From contig CAVSES010000002.1 of the NCBI GenBank assembly GCA_963727045.1, forward strand, positions 372,001 to 436,000: a DNA stretch of 64,000 nucleotides, written 5' to 3'. Origin of the DNA: Bog-1198 sp963727045 (GTDB lineage: Bacteria > Pseudomonadota > Gammaproteobacteria > Steroidobacterales > Steroidobacteraceae). The position numbers and the translations under genes are program-made. Positions 19,521 to 27,075 of this stretch are shown here, in pieces. How positions within the stretch are numbered: the first letter of the stretch is position 1; each line of letters begins with the position of its first letter. Below the pieces are notes generated by a model. That model was not told where the DNA came from and did no database searches. It was given only the letters and a program-made list of their open reading frames with translations.

Positions 19521-19707
19521 ATACCTTCCCCTTGGATAGTTTCCGATGCGGCAAGCGCATCGACACACGCAACGTCGGGCCCGATGCGAGTTGTGGCAAG
19601 CGGCAATGCGCGGCAGACCGCGAATTCCGATGGAATGCCGTGCAATACCTTGGATTGCCGCTGCCCGCATTGAATGTAAGAATCACGCACGTTCATCCGG
19701 CGATGCA

Positions 19708-21741
19708 GTGGAGTGCTCTTTGGACGACCGCCTCGAGTCTTGGAAGAAGATTGCGTCGTACCTAAAGCGAGACGTCACTACTGTCCAGCGGTGGGAGCGC
19801 CGCGAGGCCATGCCGGTCCACCGTCATCTACACGATAAACTAGGGTCGGTCTTTGCATTCCGCGCCGAACTCGACGCTTGGTGGGAGAATCGGCGCACGC
19901 GGCTCACGCGGGACGGCGAAAAAGAAAATGAGCCCTCCGCACCCATCTCGCCGGCATCCGAGGATGCCCCTCTTCCGACAGCACCTCGCGTCCACGCGGC
20001 CAGACTGGCTCTGTGGACCCTTGCGGCCGGAGTGGTCGCGATGGCGGCTGCGATGGCCTGGATCGCCGCCGAAACAGACTACTTTTGGCGCAATCCTCTG
20101 ACGAATGCGAAATTCACTCGTTTGTTCGCCAGCGGGACTGAGCAGGCGGCGGCCATCTCGCGCGACGGTAAATTCGTGGCCTATCTTGCGAACCGCGATG
20201 GAAAGATCGACGCATGGGCGGGCGAAGTAAGCAGCGGGACCTACCGCAACCTGACGCATGGCGATGTGCCCGACCTGGTCAATCCGTCGATCCGGACGCT
20301 CGGCTTCTCGCCGGATTCGACCCTCGTTTCATTCTGGACGAGGCGACCGGACGGGTCTCAGCCCGGCGACGTAAATATAATGGCGGCGCCGACGGCCGGC
20401 GGTCCGCTGCGGCCGTATCTCAAGGAAGCGGCCGAATACGATTGGTCACACGATGGGCAGCGGCTCGTATACCACACGACCGCGCCGGGCGATCCCTTGT
20501 TCGTGCGAGGGCCAGGGTCGCCAAGTGATGACGCGGGCCGCCGCATCTATGTCGCGCCCGCGGGAATCCATTGCCATTTTCCGGTCTGGTCTGCCGACGA
20601 CATCTTCATTTACTTTGTTCGAGGGGTGCCGCCAGATGACTGGGACATCTGGCGAATCCGGCCATCCGGCGCAGGCCTCGAACGGATGACGTACCACGAC
20701 GCGCACATTGCCTACCCGGTGGTGCTCGATCGCCGCACTCTGTTGTACCTCGCAACCGATGTGGACGGATCCGGACCGTGGATGTATGCAGTGGACGTCG
20801 AGCGGCGAATCCCGCATCGCATCGGATCCGGGCTCGAAAGCTATACCTCGCTTGCCGCGGCCGCCGGCGGCACGCGTTTGGTCGCCACGATCGCCAACTC
20901 GCGCACGAGCGTCTGGCGCATATCGCTCACGACAGGTCCGGCCGCTGAAATCGTCGCAGGCGAGCCATCACTCGTTGCCGCGAATGCCGCGATTCCGCGG
21001 TCCCGTGCGGATCTTGTGTTGTATGTCTCGTGGCGCGCGGAACGGCAGGGCATATGGGCGCTGGCGCGCGGAACCGCCCGCGAGCTCTGGAGCAGCGCAC
21101 ATGCGCGGATCGTCGGAGGGCCGGCAATCGCACCGGATGGGCGGCGCATCGCGTTCACGGTCAAGGACGGCGACAGAACGCTGATGTACCTGATGGACGC
21201 CGATGGCTCGCACGTCAGAGTTCTTGCCGATTCGCTCGCACTGCGCGGCAATCCCGGTTGGACACCCGATGGGCAAGCCGTCGTCTCCGCAGTGATGAAG
21301 AATGGAGAGCCCCGCTTGACGCGCATCTTTCTGAACGGCGAGTCGCCGCTTCAGTTGGTCTCGGAGTATTCCATCGATCCGGTGTGGTCGCCGGATGGGC
21401 GCTTTTTCCTGTATTCGGGCCCCGACGTCGGAACCACATTCCCGTTGCGCGCCGCCGCTGCGGACGGCCGGCCGCATCCGCTGCCGAGCGTGATGCTGAC
21501 GCGCGGCGCGCGGCGGGTTGCCTTCTTTCGCGATCTGCACACGCTCTTGGTGCTCAGTGGCGAGGTCGGGCACAAAGACTTTTGGCTACTGGATCTTCGA
21601 ACCGGTGCACAGAATCTTCTCGCGCATCTTCCGGCCGACTTCGCCGTCCGGGATTTTGACGTCTCAGCGGATGGCTCGGAAATTCTCTTCGATCGTCTCC
21701 AAGTCACGTCGGATCTTGCAATGATCGAGCGCGCGCACTAG
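19708..21741 (+). CDS. Membrane-anchored HTH regulator with WD40-like (PD40) beta-propeller
   Basis: About 677 aa. The N-terminal HTH (LESWKKIASYLKRDVTTVQR, then WERREAMPVHRH) is of the excisionase/MerR-like kind. A linker leads to one TM helix (LALWTLAAGVVAMAAAMAWI), then a long extracytoplasmic TolB/PD40 propeller with repeats such as GFSPDSTLV, AIAPDGRRIAF, GWTPDGQAVV and VWSPDGRFF. The layout is a CadC-like one-component sensor: cytosolic DNA binding, periplasmic propeller. Such proteins are known to me mainly from Acidobacteria, so transfer is possible. The start is uncertain. GTG 19708 is the first start close to the HTH, and the frame is open to 19546. Confidence 0.75.
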   Translation: MECSLDDRLESWKKIASYLKRDVTTVQRWERREAMPVHRHLHDKLGSVFAFRAELDAWWENRRTRLTRDGEKENEPSAPISPASEDAPLPTAPRVHAARLALWTLAAGVVAMAAAMAWIAAETDYFWRNPLTNAKFTRLFASGTEQAAAISRDGKFVAYLANRDGKIDAWAGEVSSGTYRNLTHGDVPDLVNPSIRTLGFSPDSTLVSFWTRRPDGSQPGDVNIMAAPTAGGPLRPYLKEAAEYDWSHDGQRLVYHTTAPGDPLFVRGPGSPSDDAGRRIYVAPAGIHCHFPVWSADDIFIYFVRGVPPDDWDIWRIRPSGAGLERMTYHDAHIAYPVVLDRRTLLYLATDVDGSGPWMYAVDVERRIPHRIGSGLESYTSLAAAAGGTRLVATIANSRTSVWRISLTTGPAAEIVAGEPSLVAANAAIPRSRADLVLYVSWRAERQGIWALARGTARELWSSAHARIVGGPAIAPDGRRIAFTVKDGDRTLMYLMDADGSHVRVLADSLALRGNPGWTPDGQAVVSAVMKNGEPRLTRIFLNGESPLQLVSEYSIDPVWSPDGRFFLYSGPDVGTTFPLRAAAADGRPHPLPSVMLTRGARRVAFFRDLHTLLVLSGEVGHKDFWLLDLRTGAQNLLAHLPADFAVRDFDVSADGSEILFDRLQVTSDLAMIERAH

Positions 21742-21743
21742 CG

Positions 21744-21863
21744 AAATCGGGCGCTCGCCGATCGCCCCAGCTCGACGCGCTCTACCGCCTGGTCAAAGGT
21801 GTGGATGCCGACCGCTCCGCGGATTTCATCGAAGGGGTGGAGGCGTTGCGCGCTGCAATGTGA
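21744..21863 (+). pseudogene. Possible C-terminal remnant of an enoyl-CoA hydratase-like gene
   Basis: A 39-codon open stretch ends in TGA and encodes QLDALYRLVKGVDADRSADF, then IEGVEALRAAM. The SADFxEGVxAL pattern resembles the extreme C-terminus of enoyl-CoA hydratase/isomerase proteins. No start codon or upstream domain is present because the PD40 gene ends just before it. The assignment rests on a short motif and is tentative. Confidence 0.3.
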
Positions 21864-21979
21864 AGAATCCCTCTGCGGCACGGTGCATCGCGATCGGGGT
21901 CGATGCAACCGAACGAACCGCTTTCGCTACTCACTTTTGCATCCGCTCCATTCGAAAGAACCAAGAAGGAGACTCCATC

Positions 21980-23098
21980 ATGAAGGTCACGAGCTGCCGG
22001 TCCAATGCACTCGGTACATTAATCGCGCTGTCGGTTGTAATAGCGTGCGGCGGTGCGACAGCCGCACAGGCAAACGACCTCGATGAATCCGTTGCCTTTG
22101 TCCAAAGGAACCTGGACTCGAACATCGCCGGCCGCGCGAATGTCACGGATCCGAACCTCGCCAACGCGTGGGGCCTGGCATTTGCACCCGGCGGCGCGTA
22201 CTGGGTCAACGCAAACCATTCGGGCGTCGCGACTCTCTATCGAGGCGACGGGAGCATCGTGCCGTTGGTTGTTACCATTCCCCCACCGCCCGGCTCGCAA
22301 ACCGGAACGGTGTCTGCCCCCACCGGCATGGTCTGGAACCCGACGGCCGCATTTCTCCTTCCGTCCACGAAGGTTCCCGCCGTCTTCATATTCGACACGG
22401 AAGATGGAACGATCTCCGCGTGGAATCCCAGCGTCGACGCGACCAATGCGGTCATTGTCGTCGACAACTCCACGACGGGCGCCGTCTACAAGGGCCTGGC
22501 ATTCGGCACGAACATCAACGGAAACAATATTTATGCGACGAACTTTCGCGGAGGGAAGATCGAAGTATTCGACAGCAAATTCAGCCCCGCCAAAACCGAT
22601 GGTCAGTTCGAAGATTCGCACATTCCCTCCGGATTCGCGCCCTTCGGCATCCAGAACATCGACGGCGATCTGTGGGTGACGTACGCGAAACAAGACGCCG
22701 ACAAAATGGACGATGTCGGGGGATCTGGCAGCGGTTTCGTCGACGTATTCGACACGGAGGGACACCTGTTGCGGCGATTCGCCGAGCATGGCGTGCTCAA
22801 TTCTCCCTGGGGATTGGCGCGCGCGCCTTACGGCTTCGGGCAGTTCAGCGGTGATGTTCTCATTGGCAATTTCAAGGATGGCAAAATCAACGCTTTCGAT
22901 TCACGCGGCAACTTTCGCGGTGCGCTCAGAAGGCAGAACGGCAGCGCAATCAGCATCGATGGACTCTGGGCGCTAGAATTCGGCGCCGGCGCGAAATCGA
23001 GCCCTGAATGGCTGTTCTTCACCGCCGGTCCGAATGACGAAACCAATGGTATTTTCGGCGTCATCAACGCGATCCCGCGAAGACACGGCGAAGACTGA
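21980..23098 (+). CDS. Secreted beta-propeller protein, TIGR03118 family
   Basis: A 372-aa exported protein. The signal peptide is about 1-32 (ALGTLIALSVVIACGG... TAAQA). The mature part has NHL/propeller-like repeats: DPNLANAWGLAFAPGGAYWV, GTISAWNPSVD, YATNFRGGKIEVFD, HGVLNSPWGLARAP and GNFKDGKINAFD. These match what I know as the TIGR03118 family of uncharacterised secreted proteins. No catalytic motif is apparent. ATG 21980 has GAAGGAG 8 bp upstream. Confidence 0.82.
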   Translation: MKVTSCRSNALGTLIALSVVIACGGATAAQANDLDESVAFVQRNLDSNIAGRANVTDPNLANAWGLAFAPGGAYWVNANHSGVATLYRGDGSIVPLVVTIPPPPGSQTGTVSAPTGMVWNPTAAFLLPSTKVPAVFIFDTEDGTISAWNPSVDATNAVIVVDNSTTGAVYKGLAFGTNINGNNIYATNFRGGKIEVFDSKFSPAKTDGQFEDSHIPSGFAPFGIQNIDGDLWVTYAKQDADKMDDVGGSGSGFVDVFDTEGHLLRRFAEHGVLNSPWGLARAPYGFGQFSGDVLIGNFKDGKINAFDSRGNFRGALRRQNGSAISIDGLWALEFGAGAKSSPEWLFFTAGPNDETNGIFGVINAIPRRHGED

Positions 23099-23330
23099 CC
23101 GCCCGCCGCTGCTTTTAGTCGGACGAGGCAAACCAGGGCCGCGCAGGGATGCGCGAGCCGTGGATTGACCAGGTACCCCGCGAGAAGGCCACATCACCGC
23201 GTCCGGCACGGGAGGCGGAGGTCGGCAGAAAGCCGCCGGTGTCAAAAGTCGGCAGGTTTGGTATAACTGCGGCGGCGCTTCAAGCGCGCTAAGATTCGGC
23301 CGAGCCATCCAACTCACGGGAACATCACGT

Positions 23331-23675
23331 ATGCCTAAGGGAATCACTCGTCGATCGGTCGTCAAGGGTGGCCTCGTGGCTGGCGCCATCGTTCCGGCCC
23401 TTGCACGTATCGGAAATGCGGCCACACCCGCCCCGGCGGATCTGCCGGCGCTCGATCCGAAGGAAGCCGCTGCAGTGACGCTGGGGTTCATCAATGATGC
23501 GGCCAAAGTCGACACGGCCGCCAATCCGAGGTACGCATCCGGTCAAACGTGCGCAAACTGCGAGCAGTTCATCGGCAAGCCGACTGACGCGCGAGGCGGG
23601 TGCGTACTCTTCCCTGGCAAGAGCGTACCCGCGGCGGGCTGGTGCAAGGTCTGGCGAAAGACGACCAAGGCTTGA
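23331..23675 (+). CDS. High-potential iron-sulfur protein (HiPIP)
   Basis: A 114-aa periplasmic electron carrier with one 4Fe-4S cluster. A Tat-type signal (TRRSVVKGGLVAGAIVP, cleavage near GNAATP) precedes a mature part of about 80 residues with the HiPIP Cys pattern CANC, GGCVLF and GWCKVW. Folded export by Tat fits cofactor insertion in the cytoplasm. HiPIPs donate electrons to terminal oxidases or photosynthetic centres. The cytochrome c at 18819 is a possible, unproven partner. Confidence 0.93.
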   Translation: MPKGITRRSVVKGGLVAGAIVPALARIGNAATPAPADLPALDPKEAAAVTLGFINDAAKVDTAANPRYASGQTCANCEQFIGKPTDARGGCVLFPGKSVPAAGWCKVWRKTTKA

Positions 23676-23760
23676 GACGGCAGGCGACGGGCGGCAAGCA
23701 CCGGCCCCGTGCAAAGGTCGCCGCCCAATCCCTGCTAAAGATCAGTCTTCCTGATTTCCC

Positions 23761-23907
23761 GCCGAACAGGTTTTTTTCAATGCCCCGTTGCTGGTACTAC
23801 CCGACGCCAAGCACAACGGGACCGAGCCGCGATTTCATGCTCTCGGCAAGACCATTGAAGGGCGACGGTTGCACATCACCTTTACCTTGAGAGACGCCGA
23901 CCAGCTC
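23761..23907 (+). pseudogene. BrnT toxin fragment, truncated at both ends
   Basis: Codons from 23761 read AEQVFFNAPLLVLPDAKHNG, then TEPRFHALGKT and LHITFTLRD. This is the middle of a BrnT ribonuclease toxin. The N-terminal third is absent, with an in-frame stop at 23752-23754 and unrelated sequence before it. The C-terminal end (the ISAR region and the rest) is replaced directly by antitoxin sequence in the same frame. A toxin missing both ends should be inactive. Confidence 0.6.
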
Positions 23908-24162
23908 ATTAAGACCATCCCCAAGTTTGCTAGTGAGTCCGCGGAACGAGCGTTCCGGGAAAAGAACGATTCAACGGGGTATTTGGATTGGAAAAAAGCT
24001 CGGCTCGCTGTGCTTCCAAACTTGAAGCCGTCTACCCAGACGATCTCGCTGCGGCTTCCGCAGCATCTTCTTGATTCGATCAAGACAGCCGCCAACGCTC
24101 GTGATGTGCCTTATCAATCGCTGATCAAGGTGTGGTTGCAAGAGAAGCTGCAGGGTTCATGA
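23788..24162 (+). CDS. BrnA/CopG-type antitoxin in frame with a toxin fragment
   Basis: A continuous frame encodes about 40 residues of BrnT followed by a full BrnA/CopG antitoxin: KTIPKFASESAERAF, YLDWKKARLAVLPNLKPST, then the ribbon-helix-helix TISLRLPQHLLDSIK and YQSLIKVWLQEKL. The antitoxin begins about 23911, with no ATG at the junction. Translation would need the TTG at 23788 or a rare start (ATT 23908). It is either an orphan antitoxin or a fossil of a deletion that joined toxin to antitoxin. It lies just outside attL of the integrative element. Confidence 0.62.
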   Translation: MLVLPDAKHNGTEPRFHALGKTIEGRRLHITFTLRDADQLIKTIPKFASESAERAFREKNDSTGYLDWKKARLAVLPNLKPSTQTISLRLPQHLLDSIKTAANARDVPYQSLIKVWLQEKLQGS

Positions 24163-24276
24163 GACGCTGAAACAGCGCCTTCCTCGACAGCGGCTTCGGT
24201 CGCTGATCGGCCAAAACGGAACTAGAGCACATTGAAGTGCCCGGACGGCCAAGTTGTCGAACTCGCCTTGTTGTCT

Positions 24277-24292
24277 GCCGGGAGTTCGAATC
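24277..24292 (+). repeat. 16-bp copy of the tRNA-Arg T-arm, inverted relative to attL
   Basis: GCCGGGAGTTCGAATC on plus is identical to the T-arm of tRNA-Arg(ACG), which is encoded on minus at 27031-27107. It lies 52 bp left of attL and points the opposite way. It may be a relic of an earlier integration at this tRNA. A match of this length to a conserved T-arm could also have another tRNA as its source. Confidence 0.4.
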
Positions 24293-24343
24293 ACAACGTC
24301 GAGCCGGCGCCAGCAACGAGCCGTCCTCAGACAAGGAATTCAA

Positions 24344-24388
24344 TGGTGCGCCCGGAGAGATTCGAACTCCCGGCCTCCTGGTTCGTAG
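24344..24388. repeat. attL: 45-bp duplication of the tRNA-Arg 3' end
   Basis: All 45 bases are identical to 27031-27075. The copy starts TGGTGCGCCCGGAGAGATTC and ends GGTTCGTAG. The 5' half of the tRNA is absent here, so this copy is not a tRNA gene. The 404 bp from the BrnA stop to the first gene of the element hold the T-arm relic, this site and the hairpin set, with no other gene seen. Confidence 0.92.
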
Positions 24389-24454
24389 TCGCAGAGATGA
24401 TTTTGTAGGTTCTTGTTTTTCAACCACTTAGCAGGCCCGCCCTCACCCAGAACA

Positions 24455-24506
24455 GGCACCGTAGCGCATGAAAAGGCACGAAACGCTACGTTTTTACTAC
24501 GGTGCC
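24455..24506. repeat. Nested inverted repeats near attL (possible integrase arm sites)
   Basis: GGCACCGTAG (24455-24464) pairs perfectly with CTACGGTGCC (24497-24506). Inside, CGTAGCG (24460-24466) can instead pair with CGCTACG (24484-24490), which is followed by TTTTT. The two hairpins share a left arm and exclude each other. The GCTACG/CGTAGC core recurs at the other end of the element (26948-26995). Integrase arm sites, a terminator or an antitoxin-promoter operator are all possible. Confidence 0.5.
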
Positions 24507-24566
24507 CGGTGTTAGCAATCGGGTAAAATCACGGCATCGGTCGTTTCCACGAATCAAGGACAGGCT

Positions 24567-24752
24567 ATGGCAGAGGCCATCAAGCAGCGGGCACATGAAT
24601 TGATCGAGGCGTTGCCGGACGACGCTACCTGGCAGGACCTGGTGTACGCGTTAGAGGTTCGAGGTGACGTCGAGGCTGGGCTCGCCGATGCGAAGGCTGG
24701 GCGCGTTACTGACTCTGAGGATCTTCGGCAGGAATACGGCCGACGCCGATGA
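24567..24752 (+). CDS. Type II antitoxin, RelB-like (small)
   Basis: A 61-aa acidic protein: MAEAIKQRAHELIEALPDDA, ending EDLRQEYGRRR. Size, helical N-terminus and position directly before a ParE/RelE-type toxin gene indicate the cognate antitoxin. The toxin start overlaps its stop as ATGA, the usual coupled arrangement. AGGACAGG lies upstream of the ATG. Such antitoxins normally bind the toxin and repress their own promoter. The hairpin set just upstream could be an operator. Confidence 0.8.
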   Translation: MAEAIKQRAHELIEALPDDATWQDLVYALEVRGDVEAGLADAKAGRVTDSEDLRQEYGRRR

Positions 24753-25045
24753 AGGTCGCGTGGACCGCCCGGGCGCGGGCACGGCTCGCAGAAATCCACG
24801 ATTACATCGCCCAGGATTCCAAACCGCGCGCTCTGGCTATGGTCGAGCGAATTCTCGATCGTGCAGAGGTGCTTATGCTCGCGCCGCGCAGCGGGGCGCG
24901 ATTACAGGCTTTCGCAGACGATGAAGTGCGCGAGCTGCTTGAACGACCATATCGGATCATTTACCGAGTTTCTGCCAATAGCATCGAGATACTGACCGTC
25001 AAACATTACCGCCAGCGGTTAATTGATCGGCCCGATGACTTTTAG
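24749..25045 (+). CDS. ParE/RelE-superfamily toxin
   Basis: A 98-aa basic protein with the ParE-like pattern: VAWTARARARLAEIHDYIAQ, ALAMVERILDRAE, PRSGARLQAFADDEVRELLE, then the C-terminal PYRIIYRVSANSIEILTVKH. The RELLxxPYRIIYR strand is typical of ParE-type toxins that target gyrase, while RelE relatives cleave mRNA, so the target cannot be fixed from sequence. It overlaps the antitoxin by 4 bp. It probably stabilises the small integrative element. Confidence 0.85.
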   Translation: MKVAWTARARARLAEIHDYIAQDSKPRALAMVERILDRAEVLMLAPRSGARLQAFADDEVRELLERPYRIIYRVSANSIEILTVKHYRQRLIDRPDDF

Positions 25046-25218
25046 CGAAGAGCGCGGACTCGCGTCACGACAATACGGATCATGATCCGGACGCCAAGCG
25101 TTACCGTGGGTACGGTGGCGGTGCCGAAATGGCTCCCCGAAAGGCGTCGCTCGCGGTAGCCTTGCTCACCGGAGATTGCGGCAAGGCTCAAACATTCACC
25201 AAGGTGGTCTGCATTTAT

Positions 25219-25689
25219 ATGAAAGCTCTATTTTGGCTGGCAGCCCTACTCGTTAGTCCTCAGGTCTTCGCGCACGACGATGAACCCAACCTCAGACTGA
25301 GCGAAGTTGGTGCTTTTCAAGTATCAGGTAGCGTGATGCAGCCGCCTGAGATGGCTCTTTCTCTCACTCAGATACAGGCTCCTTTCATTGCGACATTGCA
25401 AAAGCTTGGAAAGACAATTGACCAGAACAATTACTCAAATGTAGTCGGATCAGAAATTGAGATCACCAGTTTAGCCATTAAGCGCACCACCGTTTACGCG
25501 GTGAAGGTGTCCTTTCACTACACTGAACCGTGCACTTCCACACGACTTGGATTCGCCACGACGTGCGCACTCTGGGAGCGCTATGAGCTGCCCAAAATAG
25601 TGAACAATCCTCAGGCCGCCTCCCTCTACGTAATGAAGGCAATCGCCGCGGCGGCGGAAGCCTTTGCAGCAGAATTTCGCAGGCACTGA
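25219..25689 (+). CDS. Secreted protein of unknown function, element cargo
   Basis: A 156-aa product not recognised as any family. The signal peptide is about 1-19 (MKALFWLAALLVSPQVFA, cut before HDDEPN). The mature part is about 137 residues with two close Cys positions (EPCTST and TTCALW) that may form a disulfide, and a helical C-terminus (AIAAAAEAFAAEFRRH). Base composition is visibly less GC-rich than the flanking core genes, which fits acquired cargo. ATG 25219 was chosen because it starts the signal peptide. Confidence 0.55.
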   Translation: MKALFWLAALLVSPQVFAHDDEPNLRLSEVGAFQVSGSVMQPPEMALSLTQIQAPFIATLQKLGKTIDQNNYSNVVGSEIEITSLAIKRTTVYAVKVSFHYTEPCTSTRLGFATTCALWERYELPKIVNNPQAASLYVMKAIAAAAEAFAAEFRRH

Positions 25690-25742
25690 ACCTGCCTAGT
25701 TTTTTGGCTACCCGAAAGCGGCTCAATCGAATTAAGGCAAAC

Positions 25743-26066
25743 GTGCCCTCCCGCTATCTCACCCGCCGTGAGGCCGCCGCCTATGTCCACTGTAGTCTCC
25801 GGTTCCTCGATGGCATGGGACTCCCCTTCATCCGCAAGGGCCGCTGCAAGGTCTACGACCGGATTGATCTCGATGCCCGGATGCAGGAGGATAAGTGCCG
25901 AGGGCGGGCCTGGAAGGAGACTGTATGGCCCGTGAACGTGGACTCTACCGCCGCAAGGATTCGCGGTTCTGGTGGATTGGCCTCGTTCTCCCGGATGGAC
26001 GCCGCGTATGCCAAAGCACTGGGTGTATCAACCGCACCGATGCTGAAAGCTACGCCGTCCGCCTGA
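25743..26066 (+). CDS. Excisionase-like small HTH protein
   Basis: A 107-aa product. The N-terminal 45 residues, SRYLTRREAAAYVHCSLRFL then PFIRKGRCKVYDRIDLDARM, form a winged HTH of the excisionase/MerR type. GTG 25743 has TAAGG upstream. The last 142 bp overlap the integrase start in another frame, so the C-terminal half is read from bases that also encode the integrase N-terminus. The likely role is direction control of excision and/or repression of int. Confidence 0.7.
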   Translation: MPSRYLTRREAAAYVHCSLRFLDGMGLPFIRKGRCKVYDRIDLDARMQEDKCRGRAWKETVWPVNVDSTAARIRGSGGLASFSRMDAAYAKALGVSTAPMLKATPSA

Positions 26067-27007
26067 AGAACGAAGCGATTGAAGCCCGGCAGCAGGGGCT
26101 TCTCGGCATTTTCGTATGGCAGCAAGCGGTCGTGCGGTATATCGAGGAGTTCGCCGACAAGAGGAGTCTCTCGGATGATAAAGATCATCTGAAGAAGCTC
26201 GATCCTTATCTGCGGTCCCTGAAGCTGGATGCGATCGACATGGCGGTGTTGCAGCCGTTCATTCGCGATCGCAAGTTGAAGGATGGTGTCTCGAACGCGA
26301 CGGTCAATCGCGCACTCGAGGTGGTTCGGCGGATATTGAATGTCGCGCATCAGGACTGGCGATGGCTCAAAGGGGTGCCGAAGATTCGAATGCTGAAGGA
26401 ACCCCGCCGGCGCGTGCGATTTCTGAGGCGTGAGGAGGCTGACCGATTGATCGAGGCGTTGCCTGAGCACATGAAGCCGATCGTGGAGTTTGCGCTCTCG
26501 ACCGGCTGTCGTGCGGGCGAGATTCTGGGGCTTGAATGGACCCGCGTGGATCTCGACCGGAAAGTGGCCTGGCTCGATCACGGCACGACGAAGTCAGGAG
26601 ACGGCCGCGGTATACCGCTCAATGCGGACGCCGTAGCGGCGCTCGAATCGACGCGAGGTCAACATGCGCGCTGGTGCTTCACCTTCTCCGGAAAACGCAT
26701 CCATCAAAGCTCCACCGCCTGGGGCCTGGCGAAGCAGCGCGCCGGCATCGAGGACTTCCGCTTCCACGACCTGAGGCACACCTGGGCCTCGTGGCACGTG
26801 CAGAGCGGCACTTCCCTGCCGGAGCTGATGGAACTGGGCGGATGGAAATCGTACGAGATGGTGCTGCGCTATGCGCACCTGGCCCCGGAGAAACTCTCCT
26901 TCGTGGCCGGCCGCATCGAGCGGCAGCCATTGAGATCCGTCGGAGAAGCGCTACGGGGCGAAAACGTAGCAAGAAATGCTACGTTGGCGCTACGGTCGGT
27001 GCACTGA
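25925..27007 (+). CDS. Tyrosine-recombinase integrase
   Basis: A 360-aa site-specific recombinase. After an N-terminal arm-binding part and a SAM-like core-binding domain (about 70-150), the catalytic domain shows Arg in STGCRAGEILGLEW, Lys in GTTKSGDGRG, the box HDLRHTWASW, LGGW in place of the usual LGH, and the nucleophile Tyr in RYAHLAPEKL. All pentad positions are filled, with Trp replacing the second His as in many tRNA-targeting integrases. ATG 25925 has GGAAGGAG upstream. The stop is 23 bp from attR, the usual int/att arrangement. Confidence 0.93.
   Translation: MARERGLYRRKDSRFWWIGLVLPDGRRVCQSTGCINRTDAESYAVRLKNEAIEARQQGLLGIFVWQQAVVRYIEEFADKRSLSDDKDHLKKLDPYLRSLKLDAIDMAVLQPFIRDRKLKDGVSNATVNRALEVVRRILNVAHQDWRWLKGVPKIRMLKEPRRRVRFLRREEADRLIEALPEHMKPIVEFALSTGCRAGEILGLEWTRVDLDRKVAWLDHGTTKSGDGRGIPLNADAVAALESTRGQHARWCFTFSGKRIHQSSTAWGLAKQRAGIEDFRFHDLRHTWASWHVQSGTSLPELMELGGWKSYEMVLRYAHLAPEKLSFVAGRIERQPLRSVGEALRGENVARNATLALRSVH
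26948..26995. repeat. Repeated GCTACG motifs and inverted repeat near attR
   Basis: GCGCTACGG occurs at 26948-26956 and 26987-26995, flanking a perfect inverted repeat AACGTAGCA/TGCTACGTT (26963-26971 and 26977-26985, 5-nt loop). The set lies inside the 3' end of int. The same core appears near attL, so both ends of the element carry it, as expected for integrase arm sites. Confidence 0.5.
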
Positions 27008-27030
27008 TGCTCGGTAAGTTCTTGATAAAT

Positions 27031-27075
27031 TGGTGCGCCCGGAGAGATTCGAACTCCCGGCCTCCTGGTTCGTAG
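27031..27075. repeat. attR: direct repeat within tRNA-Arg
   Basis: The 45 bp are identical to attL at 24344-24388. They cover the 3' portion of the intact tRNA-Arg(ACG) from the anticodon loop through the encoded CCA. Confidence 0.92.

Larger units (their letters stand above)
24344..27075. mobile_element. 2.7-kb integrative element inserted at tRNA-Arg(ACG)
   Basis: The element is bounded by 45-bp perfect direct repeats (24344-24388 and 27031-27075) that equal the 3' part of tRNA-Arg from the anticodon loop to CCA. It carries a RelB/ParE-like pair, one secreted unknown, a xis-like gene and a tyrosine integrase next to the tRNA end. The tRNA is whole at the right boundary, as expected when the incoming attP supplies its 3' half. 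No replication, transfer or structural genes are present, so it is either a minimal element, a satellite or a deletion remnant. Confidence 0.85.

Noticed and set aside
24344..24388. A second tRNA-Arg gene
   Set aside because: Only the 3' 45 nt are present. The 5' half, D-arm and acceptor strand are absent, so it is an att duplication.
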